Of a stretch of 64,000 bases of DNA, positions 27,466 to 36,152 are shown one piece after another (positions within the stretch are counted from its first letter, which is position 1; every line of letters starts with the position of its first letter). Source of the DNA: VAZQ01 sp035693615 (GTDB lineage Bacteria; Pseudomonadota; Alphaproteobacteria; Rhizobiales; Xanthobacteraceae). The notes under the pieces are model-generated. The model did no database searches, was not told the DNA's origin, and was given only the letters and a program-made list of their open reading frames with translations. Location of the stretch: the NCBI GenBank assembly GCA_035693615.1, contig DASSGH010000002.1, forward strand, positions 13,820 through 77,819, in the 5' to 3' direction. Both the position numbers and the translations under genes were made by a program.

Positions 27466-27660
27466 ATGCGTTCAATCGTGATCGGAGCTATTGTTGCAGG
27501 CGCGTTTTCGCTCGTGACCGCGGTACCGACCGTATCGGCGCCGGCGAACGTGGCCGCCATCGGTCAAGCCGCGGCCGATATGGGAACGGTGACCCAGGCG
27601 CGGTGCTGGTGCACGTGGCGCGGGTGGCGCGGTTATTGCCGGCGCTGGCGCTGTTGGTAA
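27466..27660 (+). CDS. Tiny secreted Trp/Arg/Cys-rich peptide precursor
   Basis: Product of 64 residues. The start at 27466 is set by AAGGAGG 5 bases upstream. Residues 1-25 form a signal peptide (MRSIVIGAIVAGAFS ... VSA). A short Ala-rich spacer follows, and residues 46-64 hold 5 Trp, 6 Arg and 4 Cys (RCWCTWRGWRGYCRRWRCW). Four cysteines could make two disulphides. The composition resembles cationic Trp-rich membrane-active peptides, but no family was recognised. A clear intrinsic terminator follows at 27727, which supports a monocistronic gene. Confidence 0.7.
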   Translation: MRSIVIGAIVAGAFSLVTAVPTVSAPANVAAIGQAAADMGTVTQARCWCTWRGWRGYCRRWRCW

Positions 27661-27726
27661 GGGGCCCTCTATCGACCTAAGCGCGCACGCGGTCCTCGCG
27701 TGCAGCGCCCAGGGTCAGACGACAAC

Positions 27727-27755
27727 GCGCCGGAGAGATCCGGCGCGCTTGTTTT
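27727..27755 (+). terminator. Intrinsic terminator after the small peptide gene
   Basis: The stem GCGCCGGA/TCCGGCGC with a GAGA loop is followed by GCTTGTTTT. It lies 67 bases after the stop at 27660 and also just beyond the stop of the convergent deacetylase gene. Confidence 0.8.
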
Positions 27756-27789
27756 GAGAGCTCCTGCGGGACGAAGATCGCGGCTCAGT

Positions 27790-29022
27790 TCAGCGCGTTT
27801 GCGGCGCGGCCAAGTTGATCGGCGGGCGCACCACCGTGAGCTGATGGCCGACGGGACGCGAACTCCTATTCGAACCAGGCCAGCCGCCATATGCCGGCCC
27901 ACGCGGCCGCGCCGTGCGTGCGGGCGACTTCTTGGCCGCAACCTTCGGCTTCTCCGCCTCGCCCAACCGGAACACGCGCATGTATCGGAAATTGTGCGCG
28001 CCCGCGATGGGCAAGAGATGAGCTCCCGACGGCACGGCATAATCGGCCGGGTTCGGCCACGCCGGCGCCTCGGGCTGTCGGTCGAAGCTTTGCGCCATGG
28101 CAACCTTTATCGTCCGACCGACAGATTCGACGCCGAAGCTCGCAGGGCTGGGTGCGGCGAGCAGCGATCGGGGACTCTCTACGCCAACAGCCAAGGTGCG
28201 CGGCCAGAACTTCGGCTCGGGCGCGTGGCGCGCGGCCCACAGCTCCGGCTCGGTCACGGTCTTCGGCCGATCAGGCGTGGCCGGGACCACGTGCACGATC
28301 TTGTAGCCGCGTGTCTTGAGCTCCTGGAGAATCTCCGGAAGCGCGAGCGCGGTGCGGGCTTGGATGTCGTGCAGCAGCAATATACCTTTGCCGCGCGCCT
28401 CGAGCCGGCTGATGGCGCGGCGCGCGACGTCGCGGTTGTTGATGTGCGTCCAGTCGTCGGCGGCGAGGTCCACGCTCCAGGTCATGTCGCCGTGGTCGGC
28501 GAGGTATTGCTCGACCGCGGTCTGCCGCAACAGGCCGGGGAAGCGGAAGAACGGAGCGACCGCCTTCGGGTCGCCGAGCGCGGTGCGCAACGAGGAAAAG
28601 CCGCCCTCGATTTCGCGCGAAGCCTGGTCCACCGACATCTTGTGGAAGGTGAAGGGGTGGGTCTGGCTGTGGTTGGCGATCGTATGGCCCTCGTTGTAGA
28701 CGCGCCGCACGGCGGCGGGATAAGCCTGCACCATGCGGCCGACCATGAAGAACGTGGCCTTCACGCATTCGGCGGCGAGCAGATCGAGGACGCGATCGGT
28801 ATAGGGCGGCAGCGGACCGTCGTCGAAGGTCAGCACCACCTCGTGGTCATTGAGCGGCAACGATTCCCCATACTGCCAGCTGCCAACGCGCGGGTGCTCG
28901 TTCACGTCGACCACGAGCGTGCGGCTGACCCCGAGCGCGTCGGCGGGGCATTCGGCGGCGCCCGCGGTCCCGATGCCGAGCAACGAGGCGAGCAGAATGG
29001 ATGCGGCAACGGTGCGGCGCAT
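27790..29022 (-). CDS. Secreted polysaccharide deacetylase (NodB-like)
   Basis: Product of 410 residues. The start at 29022 gives a clean signal peptide (MRRTVAASILLASLL ... GAA). The NodB domain spans about residues 55-250: TFDDGP (catalytic base Asp and metal Asp), NHSQTHP (metal His pair), RFPGLLR, and LLLHD near its end. A C-terminal part of about 150 residues, rich in Pro and Arg, has no known domain. The family removes N- or O-acetyl groups from peptidoglycan, chitin or xylan. The substrate is open. Confidence 0.85.
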   Translation of the reverse strand: MRRTVAASILLASLLGIGTAGAAECPADALGVSRTLVVDVNEHPRVGSWQYGESLPLNDHEVVLTFDDGPLPPYTDRVLDLLAAECVKATFFMVGRMVQAYPAAVRRVYNEGHTIANHSQTHPFTFHKMSVDQASREIEGGFSSLRTALGDPKAVAPFFRFPGLLRQTAVEQYLADHGDMTWSVDLAADDWTHINNRDVARRAISRLEARGKGILLLHDIQARTALALPEILQELKTRGYKIVHVVPATPDRPKTVTEPELWAARHAPEPKFWPRTLAVGVESPRSLLAAPSPASFGVESVGRTIKVAMAQSFDRQPEAPAWPNPADYAVPSGAHLLPIAGAHNFRYMRVFRLGEAEKPKVAAKKSPARTARPRGPAYGGWPGSNRSSRPVGHQLTVVRPPINLAAPQTR

Positions 29023-29232
29023 GGCCCCGCTATTACTCCGGTTGGACCAATCCGGAAAGGACGCCTGGCCCCGATCGTGAGTCTCGCCCCTTAACTTTAC
29101 CGAAACAGTAGGGGGAGGCAATTTAATGACCCCTTAATGGCGGGGATTGGGGACGATTTGAGGCAGCTGTGACGGCCACGCCACGGGTGTGGAACTCGCG
29201 CCCTGCCGTCGGGGAGCGGCGCGATGCCTTCA

Positions 29233-29690
29233 TCAGGGCAATCGCTTCCCCGCGCGAATCAGAGTCGCTGGAAGCATCCGTCCCCCCCATTCGCCTTGGC
29301 GATAGCCATTGGCGAGGTAGAAGGCTAGCGAGGTCGGATGGGCATTGAAGATGATCTCGGTTTTGCCGAGCCGGCGTGCAGCGTCTTGCGCAAGCCTGAG
29401 CAGGACGCGGCCGTGCCCTTGCCGCTGGAGATCGCTCCGGATACCCACCAGGCGGGCCTGCTCGGCTTGGCCCAATGAGATCGATGCGCACCACGCCTAC
29501 GATTTCCCCGTCGTGCAGCAGCACGTGCGGAAAGTTGCCAGGCGCGACCTCGTCGGGGTCGGTTTCGTCGTAGGCTTGGCCGGGCAGGAGGGCAGCCGAA
29601 AATGGCCTGCCGACGGATCGCATGATAGGCCGCCCATTCTTGCGGTGATCGCAAGGGCCCGAGCGCATAGCGTTTGGGACCGGCGGTCAT
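29233..29690 (-). pseudogene. GNAT-type acetyltransferase with two frameshifts
   Basis: Three frames together make one GNAT domain. The first, from 29690, gives MTAGPKRYALGPLRSPQEW to about 29600. The second gives EVAPGNFPHVLLHDGEIVG to about 29482. The third carries the acetyl-CoA loop RSDLQRQGHGRVLL, EIIFNAHPTSLAFYLANGY and the stop at 29233. Each shift is a small indel. If the bases are right the gene is dead. Two close shifts in an otherwise well-kept sequence could also be sequencing errors. Confidence 0.7.
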
Positions 29691-29772
29691 TTGCGCGTGC
29701 GGTCGTTCGCGATTGCCAGTTTAAGACACCGAGCGTAGAAGCCCAACGCGTTCCTTTGCGCCGGGGCACGAC

Positions 29773-31179
29773 ATGCTCGAGGAAAAAGATGCGGCCGCGC
29801 CTCCGTCCGTGGACGCGATGCGCGACGAAGAGGGCGCGTTGCGCGCGGAATTTGTCGAGCACGTCGCGCAAGCGATCACTGATGATGATCCCGCGGCGCT
29901 GCACGGATTGGTGGGCGATCTGCACGCGGCCGACCTCGGCGATGTGATCGAGGGGTTAGAGCCGGAGCTGCGACCGCGTTTGGTGAAGCTGCTGGGGCGC
30001 GACTTCGATTTCTTGGTGCTGACTGAGGTCGATGCGACCGTTCGCCAGGCCATTGTCGAAGAGCTAGGCGCCGCGACCGTGGCCGAGGGCGTGCGCGAGC
30101 TCGAGTCGGACGATGCGGTGGCGATCCTCGCCGATCTGCCGCAGGACGAGCAGACCGAGATTCTCGAGCAGCTTCCCGCGCGCGAGCGCGTCACGCTGGC
30201 GCGCATCCTGCTCTATCCCGAAAATTCTGCCGGCCGGCGCATGCAGACGGAGTTCATTGCCGTGCCGCCGGCATGGACGGTGGGGCGAACCATCGATCAC
30301 TTGCGCGAAACCCCCGACGTGCCCGATCGGTTTTGGGAGCTCTATTGCGTCGATGGCGCGGATCGGCTGCAGGGGACGGTGGCGCTCGATCGGCTGCTGC
30401 GGACTAAGCGGCCGGTGCCGATCGGCGAATTGATCGACGAGGAAACGCACTCGGTCCGGGTCAGCGATGACCAGGAGGACGTGGCGCGATTGTTTGAGCA
30501 TTACGACCTCGTTTCTGCGCCCGTGGTCGATGCGAGCGATCGGTTGGTCGGCGTAATCACGTTCGACGACATCGTCGACGTCATCGAAGAGGAGGCCGAA
30601 GAAGACATCCGGGCGCTGGGCGGCGTCGGGCGCGAGGAGGAGCTCTCGGATCCTGTCTTGTACGTGGCGCGTGGACGGTTCAATTGGCTGCTGGTTAATC
30701 TTGCCACCGCGTTTCTGGCTTCATCGGTGCTAGGCTTGTTCGAGGGTGAGCTGGAAAAGATGGTGGCACTGGCGATTTTGGCGCCGATCGTCGCGAGCCA
30801 GGGCGGAAATGCGGCAACGCAGACCATGACGGTGGCGGTGCGCGCGCTGGCGACGCGCGAGTTGTCAAGCGTCAACGCTGCGCGTCTTATTCTGCGCGAA
30901 GTGCTCGTGGGCCTCGTCAACGGCTTGGCGTTTGCCGTGATCACCGGCGTCGCCGCGGCGGCTTGGTTCAGATTGCCCGATCTCGGGCTGGTGATCGGGC
31001 TGGCGATGATCTGCAACCTCGTGGCAGGGGCGCTGGGTGGGATCTTGGTGCCGCTCGTCCTGCACCGTTTCCGCGCCGACCCGGCGATCTCGTCGGGGGT
31101 ATTCGTCACGACGGTGACCGATGTCGTCGGTTTCTTTTCGTTTCTCGGGATTGCCACCCTGTGGTTCGGGCTCAAATGA
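29773..31179 (+). CDS. mgtE: Magnesium transporter MgtE
   Basis: Product of 468 residues, normal for the family. Order: cytoplasmic N domain of helical repeats (about 30-140, including ILADLPQDEQTEILEQLP), two CBS domains (about 145-275, ending VVDASDRLVGVITFDDIVDVIEEE), a plug helix, and a five-helix membrane domain from about 310 (ILAPIVASQGGNAATQT, AGALGGILVPL). The CBS region senses Mg2+ and gates the channel. Inner membrane. Confidence 0.93.
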   Translation: MLEEKDAAAPPSVDAMRDEEGALRAEFVEHVAQAITDDDPAALHGLVGDLHAADLGDVIEGLEPELRPRLVKLLGRDFDFLVLTEVDATVRQAIVEELGAATVAEGVRELESDDAVAILADLPQDEQTEILEQLPARERVTLARILLYPENSAGRRMQTEFIAVPPAWTVGRTIDHLRETPDVPDRFWELYCVDGADRLQGTVALDRLLRTKRPVPIGELIDEETHSVRVSDDQEDVARLFEHYDLVSAPVVDASDRLVGVITFDDIVDVIEEEAEEDIRALGGVGREEELSDPVLYVARGRFNWLLVNLATAFLASSVLGLFEGELEKMVALAILAPIVASQGGNAATQTMTVAVRALATRELSSVNAARLILREVLVGLVNGLAFAVITGVAAAAWFRLPDLGLVIGLAMICNLVAGALGGILVPLVLHRFRADPAISSGVFVTTVTDVVGFFSFLGIATLWFGLK

Positions 31180-31339
31180 GGGCGACGTTTCCCGACGCGA
31201 GGACGCCCGCTTTATTGCCGAACTCGGTCATTGGCCCAGCATGCAATGGCCTAGTAGGCCGCAAGCTTATCCACGAACGCCCTCGAGCCGCGCCTAAGCG
31301 CTTGGCCGATCAGAGGGAATCACGTAGGCCTGTGGCCGC

Positions 31340-31717
31340 ATGCTGCGGGTCAGACTGAAAGCCGACGGCCGGATCGTCGAGATACTTGCGGACGGAAGCG
31401 AGCGGGCGCTTCCAAGCCCGCTTGCGGAAATTGCGGAGCAAATGCGCTATGGCCGGCCGGGGGGCGGCTGGGTTGCGGCGGCGCGGGCGGCGCGAGGGGG
31501 AGCCGCGGATGCCGCCTATGCACGCGGCGTGCGCGCGCGTACCAAGCTCACCCAGGCGCAGTTCGCCGCACGCATCGGAGTGCCGATTGAGACGGTGCGC
31601 AACTGGGAACAAGGCAAGCGCTCGCCACGCGGGCCTGCGCGCGCGCTGCTCAAGGTGATCGACGCGGCTCCCGACGTTGCATTCGCGGTTCTCAGCACGA
31701 GCAAGCCGCCGCAGTGA
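31340..31717 (+). CDS. Helix-turn-helix protein (XRE/NadS-like)
   Basis: Product of 125 residues. The C-terminal half holds an XRE-type HTH: LTQAQFAARIGVPIETVRNWEQGKRSPRGPARALLKVI, like the antitoxin/NadS group. The N-terminal half (ADGRIVEILADGSERAL) is short and specific to this protein type. There is no partner toxin gene on either side: mgtE precedes it and the iron permease gene converges. It is probably an orphan DNA-binding protein. Confidence 0.72.
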   Translation: MLRVRLKADGRIVEILADGSERALPSPLAEIAEQMRYGRPGGGWVAAARAARGGAADAAYARGVRARTKLTQAQFAARIGVPIETVRNWEQGKRSPRGPARALLKVIDAAPDVAFAVLSTSKPPQ

Positions 31718-31762
31718 GCCGGCCTTATTGATCGTCCATCGGGCCTGTGCCGCGTAACTGCG

Positions 31763-32587
31763 CTATGCCGCGCGGGCATGCGCCGTGCGCGCGGGCGTCG
31801 CGAGCCGTGTGAGCGCCGTCATGGCCGCAAGCGTCGCGAGGTATGTGATGAGCTGCAGCTCGGTAGGCCGATCAGTATAGCCGATCAGCGCGTGCAGCAC
31901 GCGGCCGACGATGCCGTCCTGCGGCAGCCACGGCGAGCTGTCCCACAATTGGCCGCTCAGCACGTTGATGACTCCCGCGGCGTCGAGATACTGCGCCGCC
32001 TGCGCGGCCATGCCTGCCGCCAGTAGCGCGATGAGTACGGTCGTGACGGTAAAAATGTGCCGTGTGGGAATGCTGACCAGCCCGTAATAGGTCAGGGCCG
32101 TAAACGCCGCCCCGACGGCCACCCCCAACGCGCCGCCGAGGAACAGCGATCCGCTCGAGGTACCGGCGGCGAGAATGCCGTAAAGGAACAGCACGACTTC
32201 GGCGCCCTCGCGCAGCACGGCAAGCGCCACGACGATGGCGAGCGCCGTCATCGGCCGCTTGCCCGCGATGACCGCGGCGCCGACTGTAGCCAGCTCCACC
32301 GCCATCTCGCGGCCATGGCGCGACATCCAGGCGGCGTGCCACATCAGCATCGCGACGGCGACGCCGAGCACGCCGGCATTGAACAGCTCCTGCCCGGCAC
32401 CTTTGAACGCATTGGCGATCGCTTCCGCAAACAGGGCGACGATGCCGGCGCCGAGAACGCCCGCGAATACCCCGGCCGAGACCCAACGGCCGCGCCCGCT
32501 CACGCCGCGCGTCGCGGCGAGCACGATGCCGATGATCAGCCCGGCCTCGATCACTTCGCGGAAGACGATGATGAGCGCGCCGAACAT
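31763..32587 (-). CDS. FTR1-family iron permease
   Basis: Product of 274 residues with about seven membrane helices. Both iron-binding REXXE motifs are present: REVIE in the first helix (IIVFREVIEAGLII) and REGAE in the middle (AVLREGAEVVLFLYG). FTR1/EfeU permeases carry iron across the inner membrane. The gene lies 3 bases after the cupredoxin gene and is cotranscribed with it. No EfeB peroxidase or full EfeO is present nearby. Confidence 0.9.
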   Translation of the reverse strand: MFGALIIVFREVIEAGLIIGIVLAATRGVSGRGRWVSAGVFAGVLGAGIVALFAEAIANAFKGAGQELFNAGVLGVAVAMLMWHAAWMSRHGREMAVELATVGAAVIAGKRPMTALAIVVALAVLREGAEVVLFLYGILAAGTSSGSLFLGGALGVAVGAAFTALTYYGLVSIPTRHIFTVTTVLIALLAAGMAAQAAQYLDAAGVINVLSGQLWDSSPWLPQDGIVGRVLHALIGYTDRPTELQLITYLATLAAMTALTRLATPARTAHARAA

Positions 32588-32590
32588 TCG

Positions 32591-32914
32591 TTATTCCGCG
32601 ATGACCACGCCCTTGGCGGTGTTCGGATGGAACTCGCCGAAGAACTCGTAACGGCCGGGCGCAAGCGGTCCCACGCGCACCAGCCCTTTCGATTTGCCCG
32701 GAATGACCTTCTCGACCTTGAGCGCGGGGCTCTCAAATTCCTCGGCGCTCGCATCCTCATTGCTGACATAGATCGAGACGCGTTTACCCGCAGGCACCCG
32801 GATTTCCTGCGGCTCGAAGGCGTTATTGCGGATGACGATGTTGAACTCCTGGGCCTGCGCGCTGGCCACGCTCAGTGCCGCCACCACCACGGCCAATATC
32901 AATCCGCGCATCAT
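32591..32914 (-). CDS. Periplasmic cupredoxin-domain protein of the iron-uptake pair
   Basis: Product of 107 residues: a signal peptide (residues 1-21, ending ASAQAQ) and a cupredoxin fold (FNIVIRNNAFEPQEIRVPAG ... YEFFGEFHPNTAKGVVIAE), like the N-terminal domain of EfeO. The usual Cys copper ligand is absent, while HPNTAKG keeps a His. Directly upstream of the FTR1 gene, it probably hands or oxidises iron for the permease in the periplasm. Confidence 0.82.
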   Translation of the reverse strand: MMRGLILAVVVAALSVASAQAQEFNIVIRNNAFEPQEIRVPAGKRVSIYVSNEDASAEEFESPALKVEKVIPGKSKGLVRVGPLAPGRYEFFGEFHPNTAKGVVIAE

Positions 32915-33109
32915 GCAAGTGCCATCCCACCAAAACGCACGGACGATATGAAAGAGTTCGCGGGCCGCCGCGCAAGTGCTGTATTATTGAATCGTTCTAA
33001 TCTTCTGTGCTCCGATGCTAAATTCCGCTTACGGAATAGCGAGCGGCAAGCACCCCGCGCGGCGGCGTTGCGCAGCAGCCGCGCGGTTTGCAGTGAGGAG
33101 TCGATAACG

Positions 33110-33946
33110 ATGTCCGTTACAGCCCACGTCGTCGAAGCGCCCGGCGCGCGCATCCCTTTGATCGGCCTCGGCACCTGGGAACTGCGCGGGCGCACCTGCA
33201 CGCGCGTCGTCGAGCAGGCGCTGCAGCTCGGCTACCGGCATGTCGACACCGCCGAGCTTTACGATAACGAAGGCGAGGTGGGGGAGGGATTGCGCGCCGC
33301 AGCCATCGCGCGCGAGGACGTCTTTGTCACCACGAAGGTATGGCCGTCGCACTTTGCCCCGCGCGATCTCGAGCGCTCGGCGCAAGCAAGTTTGGAGCGA
33401 TTGCGGCTCTCGCACATCGACTTGCTTCTGTTGCATTGGCCCAATCCGCAGATCCCGCTGCGCGACACGCTCGGCGCCCTGTGCAAGGTCAAGCGGGCGG
33501 GACTTGCCCGCCACATCGGCGTATCGAACTTCACCGTCGCGCTGATCGAACAGGCCGTGAAACTTGCGAACGAGCCGCTGGTCTGCAATCAGATCGAGGT
33601 GCATCCGTTCATCGATCAGTCGAAGGTGATCGCGGCCTGCCGCCGGCACGGGATGGCGACCGTGGCCTACAGTCCCGTAGCGCGCGGCGGCGTGAGCAGG
33701 CATCCACTGCTCGCGCGCATCGCGCAGGCGCATGGGAAAACCCCTGCGCAAGTAAGTCTGCGCTTCCTGGTGCAGCGGGGCATCGCGGTCATTCCGCGCA
33801 CCAGTCGTCGCGAACGGCTGTCGGAGAACCTCGCGATCTTCGACTTCGAGCTTTCCGAGGCAGAGATGGCGGAGATCGCGCGCCTCGCGCGCCGCGATGG
33901 TCGTATCGTCGACTACGCCTATTCCGGATCGCCGCAATGGGATTGA
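33110..33946 (+). CDS. Aldo/keto reductase
   Basis: Product of 278 residues. The start at 33110 is set by GAGGAG; the much longer open frame upstream is antisense to the iron genes. Catalytic tetrad: Asp in HVDTAE, Tyr in ELYDNE, Lys in VTTKVW, His in LLLLHWP. NADPH-site residues appear in VIPRTSRRERLSEN. The type is close to 2,5-diketo-D-gluconate reductases. The substrate is unknown. Cytoplasmic. Confidence 0.9.
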   Translation: MSVTAHVVEAPGARIPLIGLGTWELRGRTCTRVVEQALQLGYRHVDTAELYDNEGEVGEGLRAAAIAREDVFVTTKVWPSHFAPRDLERSAQASLERLRLSHIDLLLLHWPNPQIPLRDTLGALCKVKRAGLARHIGVSNFTVALIEQAVKLANEPLVCNQIEVHPFIDQSKVIAACRRHGMATVAYSPVARGGVSRHPLLARIAQAHGKTPAQVSLRFLVQRGIAVIPRTSRRERLSENLAIFDFELSEAEMAEIARLARRDGRIVDYAYSGSPQWD

Positions 33947-33951
33947 CGTCG

Positions 33952-34770
33952 ATGCGTCCTCGGCGCGTGACATGGCTGGCGACGCTTGCGGCCGCCTCGC
34001 TCGCGCTGCCCATGGGACTTTGCGCGGCGATGAGTTCGGCGCAGGCCGAGCCAACGCGCGCCGCCGGTTCGCGGCCTTCGGCGCCGGCGCAGTTTCCCCT
34101 GCCGCGCCCGCGGTTGGACTCCGAGCCCGCCCCGCAAAACGAAAGCGGCGACCTCGCGCATGCGATCGAACTTCCGGAGAACTTTCCCGCGCTCGCGAGA
34201 GAACCCGGCGAGCCGCAGATTCCGGGGCTCACCATCGTCTACCTGCATCCGCTCGGGCTGCCGGTCGATGCGGTCAAGTGGCGAAACATTATCGTGCACC
34301 AGACCGAAGGGCCGGCCGGCTCGGCCAGGAGCATGGCGCTCGGACAGGCAAAAAATCCGACCAAACGCGGCGTCACCGTGTGGGTCGAGACCGACGGTAC
34401 GGTCTATTGGTCCACCGCCGAGAACGTGATCCCGACCCATGGCGACGGCGCCAATCGAAACGACAACAAATATATCGACAACTCCAAAACCTATCGCAAC
34501 GTGATTAAGACCAATTCGATCGGGGTGGAATTCGTCGGCAACTATCCCGACGTCGCCAAGCCGGCGACGCGCGAGCAGAGGGAAGCCTGGCTGATATTGG
34601 TGCGCTTCTTGCAGGAGCGCTACGACATTTCGGCCGAGAACATCTATGCGCACAATTGGATCGACTTCAAAGATCGCCGCTATTGCGAGGGCTGCGAGCT
34701 GGCGACGCTTGCGCGCAAGCTCGGCTACGCGCCGGGGCGGCGAGCGAGCAGCGGCGAGCGGCGAATGTGA
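33952..34770 (+). CDS. Exported peptidoglycan amidase-like protein (Amidase_2 fold)
   Basis: Product of 272 residues from 33952 (MRPRRVTWLATLAAASLAL); an ATG at 33937 overlapping the upstream stop is also possible. After the signal peptide and a Pro-rich linker (about 30-90), the zinc amidase domain begins at NIIVHQTEGPAGSA, with SIGVEFVGNY and AHNWIDFKDRRY. This arrangement is that of N-acetylmuramoyl-L-alanine amidases/PGRPs, with His ligands in VHQTEG and AHNW. A role in cell-wall turnover is likely. Confidence 0.78.
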   Translation: MRPRRVTWLATLAAASLALPMGLCAAMSSAQAEPTRAAGSRPSAPAQFPLPRPRLDSEPAPQNESGDLAHAIELPENFPALAREPGEPQIPGLTIVYLHPLGLPVDAVKWRNIIVHQTEGPAGSARSMALGQAKNPTKRGVTVWVETDGTVYWSTAENVIPTHGDGANRNDNKYIDNSKTYRNVIKTNSIGVEFVGNYPDVAKPATREQREAWLILVRFLQERYDISAENIYAHNWIDFKDRRYCEGCELATLARKLGYAPGRRASSGERRM

Positions 34771-34843
34771 GAACGGAGAGCGCGTGGCGAGTTCGAGGGA
34801 TTATGCGCTGCCCACCATTCGCTGTTTGCCCGTGTGATCGGTC

Positions 34844-35554
34844 GTGAGCTCAATCGATCCCGAGGCTGCGCTCGTACTGTTTTCCGGCGGGCAGGATTCG
34901 ACGGTGTGCTTGGCGTGGGCGCTCGAACGCTTCGCTCGCGTCGAGACGCTGGGCTTCGACTACACGCAACGCCATCGCGTCGAGCTCGAGGCGCGCAAGC
35001 GCGTGCGTGAACGCATCACGGCGCTCGACCCGGCCTGGGCCGAAAAGCTCGGCGAGGATCACCTGCTTCAGCTCGGGGCGCTGGCGGCCATTTCCGATAC
35101 CGCGCTCACGCGCGAGGTCGCCATCGAGGTGGGCGCGAGCGGGCTGCCGACGACGTTCGTTCCCGCCCGCAATCTCGTTTTCTTCGCTTTCGCCGGCGCG
35201 CTCGGATATCGGCGCGGCGTCAAACATCTCGTCGCTGGCATGTGCGAGACCGATTTCTCCGGTTATCCCGATTGTCGCGACGACACCATCAAAAGCATGC
35301 AGCTTGCCCTCAACCTCGGGATGGACCGCCGTTTCGTGATCCATACGCCGTTGATGTGGATCGACAAGGCCGCGACCTTCGCGCTGGCGCACGAGCTCGG
35401 CGGCGACGCATTGGTCGACCTGCTGGTCGAGGACACCCACACCTGCTATCTCGGCGACCGCTCATGGCGTCACGATTGGGGTTACGGCTGCGGCACCTGC
35501 CCGGCCTGCCGATTGCGCGCCGAAGGCTTCGCCAAGTGGATGTCGATGCGATGA
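34844..35554 (+). CDS. queC: 7-cyano-7-deazaguanine synthase QueC
   Basis: Product of 236 residues, starting at GTG (34844). The PP-loop LFSGGQDSTVCLAWAL is near the N-terminus and the zinc site is at the C-terminus (CGTCPACRLRAEGF). QueC converts 7-carboxy-7-deazaguanine to preQ0 with ATP and ammonia, a step in queuosine synthesis. The stop overlaps the start of the next gene (ATGA). No queD/queE/queF genes are in the window. Confidence 0.93.
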   Translation: MSSIDPEAALVLFSGGQDSTVCLAWALERFARVETLGFDYTQRHRVELEARKRVRERITALDPAWAEKLGEDHLLQLGALAAISDTALTREVAIEVGASGLPTTFVPARNLVFFAFAGALGYRRGVKHLVAGMCETDFSGYPDCRDDTIKSMQLALNLGMDRRFVIHTPLMWIDKAATFALAHELGGDALVDLLVEDTHTCYLGDRSWRHDWGYGCGTCPACRLRAEGFAKWMSMR

Positions 35555-36117
35555 CCACGATCGAGACGAGACGGCGGCAGGAGGGCCTAGTGTTCCTCGC
35601 GCTATTCGCGCTCACCATTCCGGCGGCAAACTGGTTGATCGGGCACGTCGGCACGGTGTGTCAGCCGGCGGGCACTTGCCTCATTCCGGTCGCGCCGGGA
35701 CTGATGGCGCCCTCGGGCGTGATCATGGCAGGTGCCGCGCTCGTGTTGCGCGACCTCGTGCAGCGCCGCCTCGGCGTGGCGGCATCCTCGCTTGCCATCC
35801 TCGTCGGCGCCGTGCTTTCGGCGCTGCTCGCGCCGCCTGCGCTTGTCATCGCCTCGGCCGCCGCGTTTCTGCTCTCGGAATTCGCGGATCTCGCGGTCTA
35901 CACTCCGCTCGCGCGGCGCGGACTGATTATTGCCGTCGTGGCCTCGGGCGTGGTCGGTCTCGTCGTGGACTCGGTCGTGTTTCTGTGGCTCGCCTTCGGC
36001 TCGCTCGAATTCCTGCTCGGCCAGATCGTCGGCAAGGCGTGGATGGTGCTCTTCTCGATTCCGTGCGTGGGCTGGTTGCGCCGGCGCGACGCGCGGCTCG
36101 GCATCGCGACGGTTTGA
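35551..36117 (+). CDS. Queuosine-precursor transporter (VUT/YhhQ family)
   Basis: Product of 188 residues with about six membrane helices. Family features: APGLMAPSGVIMAGAALVLRDLVQRRLG and FLLSEFADLAVYTPL. YhhQ-type proteins import preQ0/preQ1. The 4-base overlap with queC means the two are translated together, which supports the assignment to deazaguanine traffic. Inner membrane. Confidence 0.87.
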   Translation: MTTIETRRRQEGLVFLALFALTIPAANWLIGHVGTVCQPAGTCLIPVAPGLMAPSGVIMAGAALVLRDLVQRRLGVAASSLAILVGAVLSALLAPPALVIASAAAFLLSEFADLAVYTPLARRGLIIAVVASGVVGLVVDSVVFLWLAFGSLEFLLGQIVGKAWMVLFSIPCVGWLRRRDARLGIATV

Positions 36118-36152
36118 GGTCGGCTGCCGAGGTCTTCACAAGGGGTGTGCGC

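Noticed and set aside
31340..31717. Toxin-antitoxin module around the XRE-like gene
   Set aside because: No small toxin-like gene flanks it. The neighbours are mgtE and a convergent iron permease.
32057..33946. A 629-codon rightward frame ending with the aldo/keto reductase
   Set aside because: The first 350 codons are antisense to the FTR1 and cupredoxin genes. The AKR start at 33110 has GAGGAG and the expected N-terminus.
34771..34843. preQ1 riboswitch before queC
   Set aside because: Only about 70 bases separate the genes and the short preQ1 aptamer pattern was not found.
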